The notes under the pieces are model-generated. The model saw only the letters and a list, made by a program, of their open reading frames with translations. It was not told where the DNA came from and made no database searches. Made by a program: the position numbers and the translations under genes. DNA of 64,000 nucleotides from Ancylothrix sp. D3o (lineage in GTDB: Bacteria > Cyanobacteriota > Cyanobacteriia > Cyanobacteriales > Oscillatoriaceae), in contig NZ_JAMXEX010000013.1 in assembly GCF_025370775.1 (NCBI RefSeq), positions 62,001 through 126,000 of the forward strand, given 5' to 3'. How positions within the stretch are numbered: the first letter of the stretch is position 1; every line of letters begins with the position of its first letter. Positions 51,349 to 61,564 of this stretch are shown piece by piece.

Positions 51349-53979
51349 TTAACGAGAAGCCACCGGCATCCCTAAAATATCCTCAATCTTCGGCATATCC
51401 TCAAGCGGAATAACCCGCCCTTCATCCTCAAACCCAGCAATTTGATCAAAATTCAAATAACGATACAAATCACCGGCAAAAGGATCAATCTTCTTAGCCA
51501 CAATTTCCTGATATTCCTCTACCGTTGGAATACGCCCCAACAACGAACAAACCGCCGCCAACTCCGCAGAACCAAGATACACCCGCGCATCCTTACCCAT
51601 GCGATTATTAAAATTACGAGTTGACGTTGAAAACACCGTCACACCATCCTTAACACGCGCTTGATTCCCCATACACAAACTGCATCCCGGCATCTCAGTA
51701 CGCGCACCGGCAGCCCCAAAAGTACCGTACACACCCTCCTCTTTCAACTGATACTCATCCATCCGAGTTGGCGGACAAATCCACAATCGAGTTTGCACCG
51801 ATCCTGCACCTTCCAAAACCTTCGCAGTTGCCCGATAATGACCGATATTAGTCATACAAGAACCAACGAAAACCTCCTGCACAGCATCCCCCGCAACCTC
51901 CGACAATAACTTAACATTATCCGGGTCATTTGGAGCCGCCACAATTGGCTCTTTAATCTCATTCAAATCAATCTCAATTATCTCCGCATACTCCGCATCC
52001 GCATCCGCTTCCAACAAAACTGGATTCGCTAACCACTCCTCCATTTTTGCGACGCGGCGCATAATCGTGCGAGCATCTTGATAACCGCGCGCTGCCATAT
52101 TTTTCAGCAGCGCCACATTCGAGCGTAAATACTCCGAAACAGTCTCTACACTCAACTTAATTGTACAACCGGCACAAGACCTTTCTGCCGTCGCATCTGT
52201 CAATTCAAAAGCCTGCTCAACTTTCAAATCTGGCAAACCTTCAATCTCCATAATTCGCCCGGAAAAAACATTTTTCTTGTTTTGTTTTTCCACCGTCAGC
52301 AAATTTTTTTGAATCGCTATATAGGGAATTGCATTAACAATATCCCGCAGGGTTACACCCGGTTGCAATTCACCTTTAAACCGCACTAAAACTGACTCTG
52401 GCATATCCAACGGCATCACACCGAGTGCTGCGGCAAATGCTACCAACCCAGAACCGGCAGGGAAAGATATACCAAGAGGAAAACGAGTGTGAGAATCGCC
52501 ACCTGTTCCCACCGTATCCGGTAACAACATCCGATTTAACCACGAATGTATAATTCCATCCCCCGGACGCAAAGCCACACCGGCCCGTTGTGCGAAGAAA
52601 TCCGGCAAGTCTTTGTGAGTTTTGATATCCACCGGCTTCGGGTATGCCGCCGTGTGACAAAAACTCTGCATCACTAAATCTGCCGAGAAACCCAGACAAG
52701 CTAACTCTTTCAACTCATCCCGTGTCATTGGGCCGGTGGTATCTTGTGAGCCGACAGTGGTCATGCGTGGTTCGCACGATGTACCAGGGCGCACACCCGG
52801 TAATCCGCAGGCTTTGCCGACCATTTTTTGTGCGAGAGTATAGCCTTTGCCGGTTTCTGTGGGAACAGTGGGACGCACGAACAATGTGCTAGGTTCTAAA
52901 CCTAATGCTTCCCGTGTTCTGTCGGTGAGGGTGCGGCCAATTAATAGCGGAATCCGGCCACCGGCCCGCACTTCATCTAAAATCGTATCCGGTTTCAACG
53001 TAAAAGTAGATATCACTTCCCCGCTTTCGTTGGTAATCTCACCTTTGTAGGGGTGAATTGTAATTACCATGCCGGTTTCCAAGTTCGTCACATCACACTC
53101 AATAGGTAACGCCCCGGAATCTTCCGCAGTGTTAAAAAAGATAGGTGCAATGGCACTCCCCAAAATATAACCACCGTTGCGTTTATTCGGCACATAGGGG
53201 ATATCGTTACCAATGTGCCATAACACAGAGTTGATCGCTGATTTGCGAGAAGATCCTGTCCCAACCACATCGCCAACGTAAGCAACGGGATGACCTTTTT
53301 GCTTTAACTCTGCAATGGTTGCCAAGCCGCCAGGCATCCGTGATTCCAGCATGGCGAGGGCGTGGAGGGGGATATCTGGACGGGTGGTGGCGTGGGTGGC
53401 CGGTGAAAGATCATCGGTGTTGGTTTCGCCAGGGACTTTAAAAACCGTTACCGTGATGGTTTTGGGGAGTTTGGGGCGAGAAATAAACCACTCACCATTT
53501 GCCCAAGAGTCGATGACTTGTTTGGCGTAGGGGTTGACATCCGCCAAAGCCAGGACGTCGTTAAAGGCATCAAATACCAGGAGTGTTTTACTCAAAGCAG
53601 CAGCAGCGGCGCTGGCAATGGAGGGGTCGCGGTCTTGTAGCAAGCTCACCAATGATTGCACGTTGTAGCCGCCTACCATTGTACCCAAGAGGGTGACGGC
53701 CCACTGGGGTGCAATTAGCGGACATTCGATCTCACTTTTAGCGATGGCGGTTAAAAAGCCGGCCTTAACATAAGCGGCTTGATCAACTCCGGGGGGAACG
53801 CGATCTCGCAACAGTTCAATCAGGGTTTCTTCTTCGCCGGCTGGGGGGTTTTTCAGCAATTCGCAGAGTTCGGATGTTTGCTCGGCGTTGAGGGGCAGGG
53901 GCGGAATACCCAAGGCTGCCCGTTCGGCGGCGTGTTGGCGATAAGATTCAAGCATTCTGGCTCTCTCCACAGATGGCAC
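51349..53979 (-). CDS. acnB: Aconitate hydratase B
   Basis: 876 aa, typical of AcnB, which carries an N-terminal HEAT-like domain (residues 1-160, [15 protein letters not shown]...) and a swivel domain before the catalytic domains. Iron-sulfur ligands are visible in [11 protein letters not shown] and [12 protein letters not shown] near the C-terminus and [10 protein letters not shown]-type upstream region. It interconverts citrate and isocitrate, the entry to 2-oxoglutarate for nitrogen assimilation, and may handle 2-methylisocitrate. Single-gene unit with a strong terminator. Confidence 0.97.
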   Translation of the reverse strand: MPSVERARMLESYRQHAAERAALGIPPLPLNAEQTSELCELLKNPPAGEEETLIELLRDRVPPGVDQAAYVKAGFLTAIAKSEIECPLIAPQWAVTLLGTMVGGYNVQSLVSLLQDRDPSIASAAAAALSKTLLVFDAFNDVLALADVNPYAKQVIDSWANGEWFISRPKLPKTITVTVFKVPGETNTDDLSPATHATTRPDIPLHALAMLESRMPGGLATIAELKQKGHPVAYVGDVVGTGSSRKSAINSVLWHIGNDIPYVPNKRNGGYILGSAIAPIFFNTAEDSGALPIECDVTNLETGMVITIHPYKGEITNESGEVISTFTLKPDTILDEVRAGGRIPLLIGRTLTDRTREALGLEPSTLFVRPTVPTETGKGYTLAQKMVGKACGLPGVRPGTSCEPRMTTVGSQDTTGPMTRDELKELACLGFSADLVMQSFCHTAAYPKPVDIKTHKDLPDFFAQRAGVALRPGDGIIHSWLNRMLLPDTVGTGGDSHTRFPLGISFPAGSGLVAFAAALGVMPLDMPESVLVRFKGELQPGVTLRDIVNAIPYIAIQKNLLTVEKQNKKNVFSGRIMEIEGLPDLKVEQAFELTDATAERSCAGCTIKLSVETVSEYLRSNVALLKNMAARGYQDARTIMRRVAKMEEWLANPVLLEADADAEYAEIIEIDLNEIKEPIVAAPNDPDNVKLLSEVAGDAVQEVFVGSCMTNIGHYRATAKVLEGAGSVQTRLWICPPTRMDEYQLKEEGVYGTFGAAGARTEMPGCSLCMGNQARVKDGVTVFSTSTRNFNNRMGKDARVYLGSAELAAVCSLLGRIPTVEEYQEIVAKKIDPFAGDLYRYLNFDQIAGFEDEGRVIPLEDMPKIEDILGMPVASR

Positions 53980-54627
53980 GAGTTAATATTTGTTACGGTA
54001 GGGGCTTTTATTTTACACCCTATGGGTTGAGCGTAATTCCAGCCTAGCTTGAGATAATGTTTCTGGTGAACGAATTATCGCTCTTGTTTTTTACTGTTTT
54101 GATTGAAATATTTTTGTGAGGTTCGGGTTGCCGGCTTGATTTTTATTTATATAAATTTTGATGGTGTAACATAAGTATGGTTGGAGTGATAGGTAATTGT
54201 GCTATTTTTTGCCAGCCGTTGACACCGGCCCGTCAACAAGCGGGCGAACCATCCAATTTTCTTGGCCCTACAGGTTTTTGGGTGCCAGTTCACAAAAATT
54301 TAAAACTTTTCCAGAGATTATTAATTTTTTTTAACAAATAGTTTGGAAATAGCCTAGGGAATATTCAATAATAACGATTAGATAGTCTAAGAGATATTGG
54401 GTGAGATGTCAGCGCGGCATCAGCGAGTAGAAATACTCATCACTTGGGTTCGGGCTACATTTTCCTGTGACCGCCTTTTTAGGTTCGCGCATGGCTTTCA
54501 TCCTTGTTTATCCTAGGGATTATTTATGTGAGAAAAGGTAAATTGTTGAGATTTTCCAAGCAAGCCCTGATAGCTTTAAAATATTTAATAAAAGTTAAAG
54601 TTAGCCAATTGACGGGGCAAAACAGTT
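53980..54627. other. 648-bp region between divergent acnB and the PAS-GGDEF-EAL gene
   Basis: Holds both promoters. A 54-codon frame at 54177-54341 has no ribosome site and no family resemblance. The part at about 54405-54490 has several G/C-rich segments that could fold (GATGTCAGCGCGGCATCAGC, GGGTTCGGGCTAC), but it is not a tRNA and no riboswitch class was recognised. Confidence 0.35.
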
Positions 54628-57600
54628 TTGCTAAGATCCACAGACGATTTTAAATACGAGCCAACCATCAGCGGGAAGCAACCGCCACAGGTGAGAGATA
54701 TCGTGCCAAAATCGGCAAAAACCCCAAAGAAAAGTCCTGAGATTGACGTTGCAGAATCAACCCTCTGCCAAGCCGTAGATTTAATGCCGGTGGCGGCTGT
54801 TGTGGCGCGGGTAGCCGGTGGAGAGATTTTGTATGCCAACGAACTTTTTTCGCAAAGTTTTGGACTTTCAAGCGAAAAATCTATCGAATATCGGCAATCA
54901 GATTTTTATGGTGATCCGGCGGAATATGAAAGACTGCTGGCGACATTTCCTCACAACAAAGTTATTTCTAACTATCCCCTAAAAGTCAAAAAAATTGACG
55001 GCACTTTATTTTCGGTTTCCCTGTCAATTCGCCGAGTAACCTTTAATGACGAACCGGCAATTTTGAGTAGTTTTTGTGAAGTAGCCGGTGCCACTTCCTA
55101 TAATACAAATTATGCTCAAAACGGACACACGCAGACAGAAACAGTTGCCAACTTAATTGATAAATTACAAATAACGCTGGATGCTGTGCCGGGAATTGTT
55201 TCTTGGATAGATTCAGATTTGCATTATATTAAAGTCAACCGGCATTTAGCAGATTTATTTGGATTGCACCCTAATGATTTTGTTGGCAAAGATATCGGTT
55301 TTCTCGGTGGCAGCCCCGACTTTAAAATGTTTATGGGCAAGTTTTTTGCAGGGAATGCCACAGAAGCCATGCAAGAATTTCCTACTAAAATTGGCGGGCA
55401 GATTCATAGTTGTTTAATTATTGCTAAAAAGTACAACCAAGGGCAGGCAGCGTTTATCGTCGGTATTGATATTACCGAACGAAAAGAAGCTGAAGCCGCT
55501 TTGAGAGAATCTGAAGCCAAATTAAAAGCTCTTTTAAACAGTAGCTTGCAATCGGTTTTATTAATAGATCGGCAGCGGAAAATTCAAGCATTCAATGAAA
55601 CGGCCAACGACGGTGCAAAACTATTTTTTGACAAATTTCTTCGTGAAGGAGCATTAATTGATGAATATATCAGCCGCGAAGACTTGAAACGGTTTAACTT
55701 GGATTTTCAAAAAGCCATCAAAGGAGGTTTTGTCAAAACCGAAATCCGCATTGAAAGAACCGATCAAGAACATTGGTTTGAAATTAATTATAATCCTGTT
55801 TTTGATGAAAAAGGACAAGTCACCGGCGTTTATTTTAGCGCCATAAACATTGATGCTCGAAAAAAAGCAATTGAAGCCCTAGCCAGAAGTGAAGAGCGCT
55901 TTCGCTCCCTGGTGCAAAACTCATCAGATATCATCACAATTTTAGAAACCGATGCTACTATCCGCTATCAAAGCCCTTCAATTCAAAGAATTTTAGGTTA
56001 TGAACCTAAAGAGTTAATCGGCAAACAAGCATTAGATTATGTTCATCCCGAAGATAAAAAAGCGATTGAAGAATTATTTTCTGAAGCAATAAAACGCCCC
56101 GGAAAAGTTGTAAAAGTTGAGTTTCGGTTTCGCCATGCCAGCGGCGATTGGGTATTTTTAGAAGCCATTGGTGCGAACCGCTTAGAAGATCAAGCAATTG
56201 GGGGTTTTGTTGTTAATTCTCGTGATATTTCTAAACGCAAACGTTCTGAAGAAAAACTGCGTTTATTTGAGCGAGCATTGCACAGTAGCATTAATGCAAT
56301 TGCCATTACTGATACCCAAGCGCCGGATAATCCAGTGGTTTATGTAAATCCCGCTTTTGAAAGCATGACCGGCTACTCCGAGCAAGAAGTTGTGGGGCAA
56401 AACTTGCGATTTTTACAAGGGCCAGAAATCGAGCAACCGTCTTTAAGAAAGTTAAGAAAAGCCCTTATCGAAGGAACAGAATGCAAAGTTATTTTGCGAA
56501 ACTATCACAAAAACGGACGGATGTTTTGGAATGAACTTTACGTCTCGCCGGTGCATAACCAAAAAGGAATCCTCACTCACTATATAGGAGTTCAAAGCGA
56601 CATCAGCGAGCGAAAAATTGCCGAAGAAAAATTAATTCATCATGCCTTTTATGATGCCCTCACCGGCCTGCCAAATCGGGCTTTTTTCACCGAACAACTA
56701 ACCAGGGCAATGATTCGTACCCAGCGGCATCCAAATTATTTATGTGCAGTTTTGTTTTTAGATTTAGACCGCTTTAAAGTAGTTAATGATAGCCTGGGTC
56801 ATTCTGCCGGTGATAGCGTACTCACAGAAATTGCCCACAGGCTGGAAAAATGCTTAACCCAATGCCAGTTAGCCCCCCTCTCTAACTCAGAGGTTCAAGC
56901 GCCAAACTTTGTGCCACCAAACGTTTTTGTAGCGCGTCTGGGAGGCGATCATTTTGTAATTTTACTTGAAGGCATCCGCAACATTCATCACTCCACCCAT
57001 ATTGCCGAAGAAATTCATAAATTATTTCTCCAACCTTTTCATATTAACGGACACGAAGTTTATATTAGCACAAGCATCGGAATTGCCTTGAGTTCCAGCA
57101 GTTATGACGGAAAACCAGACTTACTGCGCGATGCCGATATTGCCATGTATCATGCCAAAGCACAAGGCAAAGCGCGTTCGGCTTTATTTGATAAATTTAT
57201 GCACGATCAAGCCGTTGTTCGCTTACAGTTAGAAAATGATTTGCGACGAGCCATAGAACGCGAAGAATTTTTGTTACATTATCAACCGATTGTATGTTTA
57301 AAAACGGGAAAAATTAGCGGTTTTGAAGCATTAGTACGTTGGCAACATCCAGAGCGAGGCATGATTTCTCCGGCAGAATTTATCCCCATTGCCGAAGAAA
57401 CTGGCTTGATTTTACCTTTGGGTGCTTGGGTTTTGCGGGAAGCTTGCCGGCAAATGAAAGAATGGGAAAAATCCATACCTTTAACCATCAGTGTCAATCT
57501 TTCTGCCAAACAATTCTTGCAGCGCGATTTCGTCGAACAAGTTGATAAAATTTTATTAGAAACAAGCTTTAATAGCCAATTTCTCAAATTAGAACTTACC

Positions 57601-57987
57601 GAAACAGCCCTGATCGAAAATACCGAATTAACTACCGATATTTTGTGCCAACTACGCCAGCGTAACATTCAGCTATCTCTCGATGATTTTGGGATGGGAT
57701 ATTCATCTTTGAGCTATTTACACCGCTTCCCCATCAATACTTTAAAAATAGACCGTTCTTTTGTCAGCCGCACCGGCGCCGCTGACAAAAATACCCAAAT
57801 TGTCCGCGCTATCGTTAACCTCGCTCACAGTTTAGCAATGGATGTGGTGGCAGAAGGCGCCGAAACCGCCGAAAATCTCGCTTTATTAAGAGCTTTGGGT
57901 TGTGAATATGGGCAGGGATATTACTTCTCAAAACCCTTGCCGGTCGAGGCTGCTTTTGCTTTGTTGACTTCCTCTGCACAGTGGTAG
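54628..57987 (+). CDS. Multi-PAS GGDEF-EAL protein (probable c-di-GMP phosphodiesterase)
   Basis: Up to 1119 aa, soluble. About five PAS domains (for example VDLMPVAAVVARVAGGEILYA, LNSSLQSVLLIDRQRK, SIQRILGYEPKELIGK, and a LOV/PAS-like NPAFESMTGYSEQEVVGQNLRFLQG) precede a GGDEF domain whose motif is GGDHF (near residue 773), so not an active cyclase. The EAL domain (GFEALVRWQHP near residue 900) retains ELTET, DDFGMGYSS, LKIDRSF and AEGAET, consistent with c-di-GMP hydrolysis. Start TTG 54628 is weak and the first 30 residues may not be translated. Confidence 0.9.
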   Translation: MLRSTDDFKYEPTISGKQPPQVRDIVPKSAKTPKKSPEIDVAESTLCQAVDLMPVAAVVARVAGGEILYANELFSQSFGLSSEKSIEYRQSDFYGDPAEYERLLATFPHNKVISNYPLKVKKIDGTLFSVSLSIRRVTFNDEPAILSSFCEVAGATSYNTNYAQNGHTQTETVANLIDKLQITLDAVPGIVSWIDSDLHYIKVNRHLADLFGLHPNDFVGKDIGFLGGSPDFKMFMGKFFAGNATEAMQEFPTKIGGQIHSCLIIAKKYNQGQAAFIVGIDITERKEAEAALRESEAKLKALLNSSLQSVLLIDRQRKIQAFNETANDGAKLFFDKFLREGALIDEYISREDLKRFNLDFQKAIKGGFVKTEIRIERTDQEHWFEINYNPVFDEKGQVTGVYFSAINIDARKKAIEALARSEERFRSLVQNSSDIITILETDATIRYQSPSIQRILGYEPKELIGKQALDYVHPEDKKAIEELFSEAIKRPGKVVKVEFRFRHASGDWVFLEAIGANRLEDQAIGGFVVNSRDISKRKRSEEKLRLFERALHSSINAIAITDTQAPDNPVVYVNPAFESMTGYSEQEVVGQNLRFLQGPEIEQPSLRKLRKALIEGTECKVILRNYHKNGRMFWNELYVSPVHNQKGILTHYIGVQSDISERKIAEEKLIHHAFYDALTGLPNRAFFTEQLTRAMIRTQRHPNYLCAVLFLDLDRFKVVNDSLGHSAGDSVLTEIAHRLEKCLTQCQLAPLSNSEVQAPNFVPPNVFVARLGGDHFVILLEGIRNIHHSTHIAEEIHKLFLQPFHINGHEVYISTSIGIALSSSSYDGKPDLLRDADIAMYHAKAQGKARSALFDKFMHDQAVVRLQLENDLRRAIEREEFLLHYQPIVCLKTGKISGFEALVRWQHPERGMISPAEFIPIAEETGLILPLGAWVLREACRQMKEWEKSIPLTISVNLSAKQFLQRDFVEQVDKILLETSFNSQFLKLELTETALIENTELTTDILCQLRQRNIQLSLDDFGMGYSSLSYLHRFPINTLKIDRSFVSRTGAADKNTQIVRAIVNLAHSLAMDVVAEGAETAENLALLRALGCEYGQGYYFSKPLPVEAAFALLTSSAQW

Positions 57988-58067
57988 TAAACCACTCAAA
58001 CCGACCCCTTTCCCGCTTCCCTACTTTATGCTAAAATATAAGACAATAAATTTACCAACTTTAACTT

Positions 58068-58370
58068 ATGCGCCGGCCCCCCAACCGAGGAAAAATCATC
58101 CCCAAAATTAGCACAATGCCCCGCTGCAAAACGGAAGCATCTGCACATTTAGAAATGTATAAACTGCTCGTTGAAAAACAACGTTTGCAGCAAGAATTAG
58201 AAACGATTGCCCAACGTCAAATTCAAATTGATCAGCGGCTCACCGGCATTCAACAAGAAATTTCTCGTTTAGAAATTTCTCTGCCCGAACCGCCAAAAAA
58301 TTCGCCCCAAACCTCACCCCAAACCCCCCCGGCAACGCATAATTTTAAAACGTTTTTGCTGGAATATTAA
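58068..58370 (+). CDS. gvpV: Gas vesicle protein GvpV
   Basis: 100 aa. Basic Pro-rich start (RRPPNRGKIIPKISTMPRCKTEASAHLEMYKLL) followed by a coiled coil (LQQELETIAQRQIQIDQRL) and a Pro-rich end: the GvpV pattern of cyanobacterial clusters, by my recall of the family. It is encoded on the strand opposite to the rest of the gvp operon and overlaps the gvpG stop by 4 bp. Role in gas-vesicle assembly is not established. Confidence 0.65.
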   Translation: MRRPPNRGKIIPKISTMPRCKTEASAHLEMYKLLVEKQRLQQELETIAQRQIQIDQRLTGIQQEISRLEISLPEPPKNSPQTSPQTPPATHNFKTFLLEY

Positions 58371-58612
58371 TCCTCAGCGTTTTGTTCGTCTTGTAGCGCT
58401 TGCATTTCCAATAATAACTCCTCTTCTTGCACCTCAAAATCCTCCTCGGAAATATCCCCCATATCAAACGCCAATTGCAAAGCTAACAAGCGTTTACTGA
58501 GGTTTTCTTTGCTATCGAGTTCGCTGCTGGCGCGTTCTAAAATTTGCTCGCCAATCCACGCAACACCCTCAAGCGGGCCGGTAATCGGTAAAGTTAATAA
58601 TTGCCAAATCAT
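58367..58612 (-). CDS. gvpG: Gas vesicle protein GvpG
   Basis: 81 aa, the last gene of the minus-strand operon. The N-terminus MIWQLLTLPITGPLEGVAWI and acidic helical C-terminus (ISEEDFEVQEEELLLEMQAL) are those of GvpG, a minor accessory or assembly protein. Its start lies 2 bp after the gvpF stop, so translation is coupled. Confidence 0.93.
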   Translation of the reverse strand: MIWQLLTLPITGPLEGVAWIGEQILERASSELDSKENLSKRLLALQLAFDMGDISEEDFEVQEEELLLEMQALQDEQNAED

Positions 58613-58614
58613 AA

Positions 58615-59349
58615 TTAATTAAGTTGGGAAAAGTTATAAGGAGCCGTAAAATTATTATAGCGAATCAACAGCCGCGATTCAAACAAACGGTCAAGCTTTT
58701 CTACCCGTTCGCTAAAGGTTTGTTCAAGATCCCAAGGAATCAAATAAGCCGCGTTGTAAATCATTTTCTCGGTTAACAAATCATTTTCCACCATTTCCAC
58801 CGCTAAAGGATTTAATTCTGCCTGAAATACCTCAATAATTTCTTGCTTGCGGCCCTCCAAACCCCGCTCAATTTCTTGGCCAATTTCAATCACCTGATCC
58901 ATCCCTAAACGCTGACCTTCCAACCGATCTCTTTTAGCTTTTAAAATTTCGTTTTCTTCCACCATTTTCTGCAACTCCGCCTCATTTTCCCAAAAAACCT
59001 TAACTCCAACTTCCCGCCGGCCTTCTAACTTGTTAAACAGTATTTTTAAACTTTCCCCATAAGGTGCCGTTAACTGCTGATTCACACTTTCCCAATCTTC
59101 CACCGTCAAACCAAATTGCAGCGGTAATAGCATTCGATATCCCTGCTGCATCGCTTCTTCTAACACCTTTTCATGGCCTAATAAATTTCGCCGGCTTGCC
59201 AAATATCGCTCTTGTTTTGCTTCCGAATACAAAAAAGCAAACTCACCAATCAAATGATTTTGCACCGGCTGACCATCCAAGCCTTTTAGCTGTAGATTTT
59301 TCGGCCCCGGCGCCGGGAAAATTCCGTATAAATAAAGTCCGTATCCCAT
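58615..59349 (-). CDS. gvpF: Gas vesicle protein GvpF/GvpL
   Basis: 244 aa. It begins MGYGLYLYGIF, the conserved start of GvpL/GvpF, and includes RRNLLGHEKVLEEAM, LLPLQFGLTVEDW, GRREVGVKVFW and YNAAYLIPWDLEQTFSERVEKLD. GvpF binds GvpA and is thought to assist early nucleation of the vesicle wall. It lies between gvpK and gvpG, with no second F/L paralogue in the window. Confidence 0.94.
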   Translation of the reverse strand: MGYGLYLYGIFPAPGPKNLQLKGLDGQPVQNHLIGEFAFLYSEAKQERYLASRRNLLGHEKVLEEAMQQGYRMLLPLQFGLTVEDWESVNQQLTAPYGESLKILFNKLEGRREVGVKVFWENEAELQKMVEENEILKAKRDRLEGQRLGMDQVIEIGQEIERGLEGRKQEIIEVFQAELNPLAVEMVENDLLTEKMIYNAAYLIPWDLEQTFSERVEKLDRLFESRLLIRYNNFTAPYNFSQLN

Positions 59350-59470
59350 CTTTTTAATTTTAGATTTTAGCTTGTAATGATTGCAACTATTTTAAATTGA
59401 AATGAATTTATATATTAACATATTCACACAACAAACACCTCTTTTGTAACGCAAATTAATATTATAAAAA

Positions 59471-59914
59471 TTAGAGAGGTTGCGACGTTAAAATTAATCG
59501 CAATTTAGCATGAACTAAATTTAACTGAGCCAAACCCAAATCTACACTACCTTCCACCACAACCCCCGTATGCAGCAGCCGGTCAAGCAACTCTAAAATT
59601 GAAGCCTCCCCCGCAGTTTTCCCCGGATAGTATTCCTTTTTAGGAAGAAGCGATCCAAATTCAGCCAAATCAATATTTAAGTCAGCCGGATCAATTTCAA
59701 AAATCTCGCATAAATTGATCACTTGTTCTTCAAGCCGGCGTAAACTTTCCCCAGCACGATCCAAATCATCATCATCCAACAAACCGGCATCCATTCGCCG
59801 AATTACTTGCGCTTCCATCAACTGCCGAATCAACTCTACCAGCGTCAAAACCAAAGGCGCTAAACCGGCATCCTTCCCCGATTTTTTTGGCTCAAAAACA
59901 ATTTCATTACTCAT
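59471..59914 (-). CDS. gvpK: Gas vesicle protein GvpK
   Basis: 147 aa. GvpK signature LAPLVLTLVELIRQLMEAQVIRRMDAG and LDRAGESLRRLEEQV, with a C-terminal HTGVVVEGSVDLGLAQLNLVHAKLRLIL resembling the GvpA-type beta-turn-beta. It is an accessory protein in vesicle assembly. Placed between gvpJ and gvpF. The short N-terminal extension is Lys/Pro-rich. Confidence 0.95.
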   Translation of the reverse strand: MSNEIVFEPKKSGKDAGLAPLVLTLVELIRQLMEAQVIRRMDAGLLDDDDLDRAGESLRRLEEQVINLCEIFEIDPADLNIDLAEFGSLLPKKEYYPGKTAGEASILELLDRLLHTGVVVEGSVDLGLAQLNLVHAKLRLILTSQPL

Positions 59915-59966
59915 TTTTTTGCATAGTTTATAGTAAGTTTTCTAAATTCTTGCCGGTTCTAACAAA

Positions 59967-60332
59967 TCACTCTTTCACCTCCTCCCGACTTCCAGCCAGC
60001 ATTTTTAACGTCTCCACTTCTTCTTTTAAACTTTTCATTTCCTCTAATAATTGCTGATTGGCCTCCATTAAATTTCGAGCCTGCGAACTTAAATAAGGGT
60101 CACTTTCCCACCAATTTATCCCCATTTCCTTAGCCTTATCAACCGAAGCAATTAATAAACGAATCCGAATACTTAATAACTCCGTTGAACCAACCGAAAC
60201 CGAAATATCCCCAGCAATAACAATCCCTTTATCTAACACCCGCTCTAAAATATCCGCCAAAGTTGAGCCAGAAGTAGCACTGGCAATTCCCCGACTGGGG
60301 ACAGTTGAGCGAGGTTGCGGTGTCAAACTCAT
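59967..60332 (-). CDS. gvpJ: Gas vesicle protein GvpJ
   Basis: 121 aa. GvpA-related core (TLADILERVLDKGIVIAGDISVSVGSTELLSIRIRLLIASVDKA) with an extra C-terminal coiled coil (MEANQQLLEEMKSLKEEVETL) that identifies it as the J/M-type minor paralogue rather than the main wall protein. Likely part of the nucleating tip. Located between gvpN and gvpK. Confidence 0.93.
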   Translation of the reverse strand: MSLTPQPRSTVPSRGIASATSGSTLADILERVLDKGIVIAGDISVSVGSTELLSIRIRLLIASVDKAKEMGINWWESDPYLSSQARNLMEANQQLLEEMKSLKEEVETLKMLAGSREEVKE

Positions 60333-60373
60333 AAAATTAGGGATTATAAATTAAATAAACCGAGAGCAAAGTT

Positions 60374-61498
60374 TCAATTACCTCCCAGTATAACAAAACT
60401 GCGATCTTCGCGCTGCTTCACCACACCTTTTTTAATTAAAACCCTTAAAGCATCGGTCGTTTGAATACGGTTAATCCCTAACGCCATCTCAATTTCTGCA
60501 AGTTTTGCCCCCTGAGATTGTTGCAAAAAAGCATAAACTTTTTCATCAGAAATCACCGGCACCGAAATAGAAGCCGAACTAACCCTTACTTCAATCTCAC
60601 TGCTAACATTCCACACCGCCGAAAGATCATCTAAAACTTCATCAAGTAGCTTGCTTGCCACATCTACCGGCATCCCCGATCTCGACAGCAAAACATCACA
60701 GCAAATTTCCCGAAAATCAACATTTTCTGGCAACAGCGGCAAATTGTGTTCAAAACACACCTTAGCAATCATCAAACCGGCACGCAAACCCGAAAGTTTA
60801 TCACTTCCCGTCCGTTCTCGAAACACTTGCAACAACCGCACAATCTGACCAGCTTTTTCTCTTTCAATCCCCGTTTTTTGGACAATAATTTCTATCTGCG
60901 TTTCCCCTTCCGGTTCCGGCATATTAATAGTAACCAATCGGTCTAACAGCGCATCTTGAGTTGCATGAACCCCACAATATTCTTCTGGGTTCGAGGTAAA
61001 AATCGCTCGGAATTGGGGATGAACGCGAATATAATCAGACCGATTTCCATTTGGAGGCAAAATCAGCATTTTTTCTTCCAGAGCCGACAGCAAAACGTTA
61101 TTCACCTCTGGACGCGACCGATTAAACTCATCATAAACCAAAGTAAAGCCTTCTTTAGCAGCCATTGTCAAGCGAGAATCTGTCCAATTTTGCCGCAATT
61201 CATCTTCAACTTTGACCACACTGTGAATATAATTATCCACCACTTTTTTGCGAGTATAACCCGATTGATTGCCAATCAAATCGGAGCTTTTTAACTCATC
61301 ATCGCCAAAAATTAAAACAATAGGCCGGTTTAAAAGATCCGCCAAATGTAAAGCCAAAGTTGTTTTGCCGGTGCCGGCGGGCCCACGCAAATGCACAGAA
61401 AATCCTGATTGCAAATAACGCAGAGCCCTAGAAGCTGTTCGCTCAACGCTCGGTGTGTTGATAAAACCTCTCGCAGAGGCTCGCAGTACGGTTGTCAT
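60374..61498 (-). CDS. gvpN: Gas vesicle ATPase GvpN with C-terminal winged-helix-like module
   Basis: 374 aa. MoxR-type AAA+ ATPase with Walker [10 protein letters not shown] (39-47), Walker [12 protein letters not shown] and sensor [11 protein letters not shown]. It helps vesicle growth and works with GvpC in the literature. The last 58 residues (317-374: [40 protein letters not shown]) are beyond the usual AAA core and align to the C-terminus of GvpC encoded just upstream. A regulatory or interaction role is inferred. Confidence 0.95.
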   Translation of the reverse strand: MTTVLRASARGFINTPSVERTASRALRYLQSGFSVHLRGPAGTGKTTLALHLADLLNRPIVLIFGDDELKSSDLIGNQSGYTRKKVVDNYIHSVVKVEDELRQNWTDSRLTMAAKEGFTLVYDEFNRSRPEVNNVLLSALEEKMLILPPNGNRSDYIRVHPQFRAIFTSNPEEYCGVHATQDALLDRLVTINMPEPEGETQIEIIVQKTGIEREKAGQIVRLLQVFRERTGSDKLSGLRAGLMIAKVCFEHNLPLLPENVDFREICCDVLLSRSGMPVDVASKLLDEVLDDLSAVWNVSSEIEVRVSSASISVPVISDEKVYAFLQQSQGAKLAEIEMALGINRIQTTDALRVLIKKGVVKQREDRSFVILGGN

Positions 61499-61564
61499 CT
61501 TGTGTTTAGAGTTGAGATTTTAAAGTAGAAATTGCCTTATTTTTAGATTGCCCAATTCCGCTTT

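Noticed and set aside
54177-54341. 54-codon frame between acnB and the PAS-GGDEF-EAL gene
   Set aside because: No ribosome site or family resemblance; likely chance.
54405-54490. tRNA- or riboswitch-like RNA upstream of the c-di-GMP gene
   Set aside because: A GGTTCGGGC string suggested a T-arm, but no acceptor or anticodon stem could be drawn, and the GEMM (c-di-GMP) consensus is not present.
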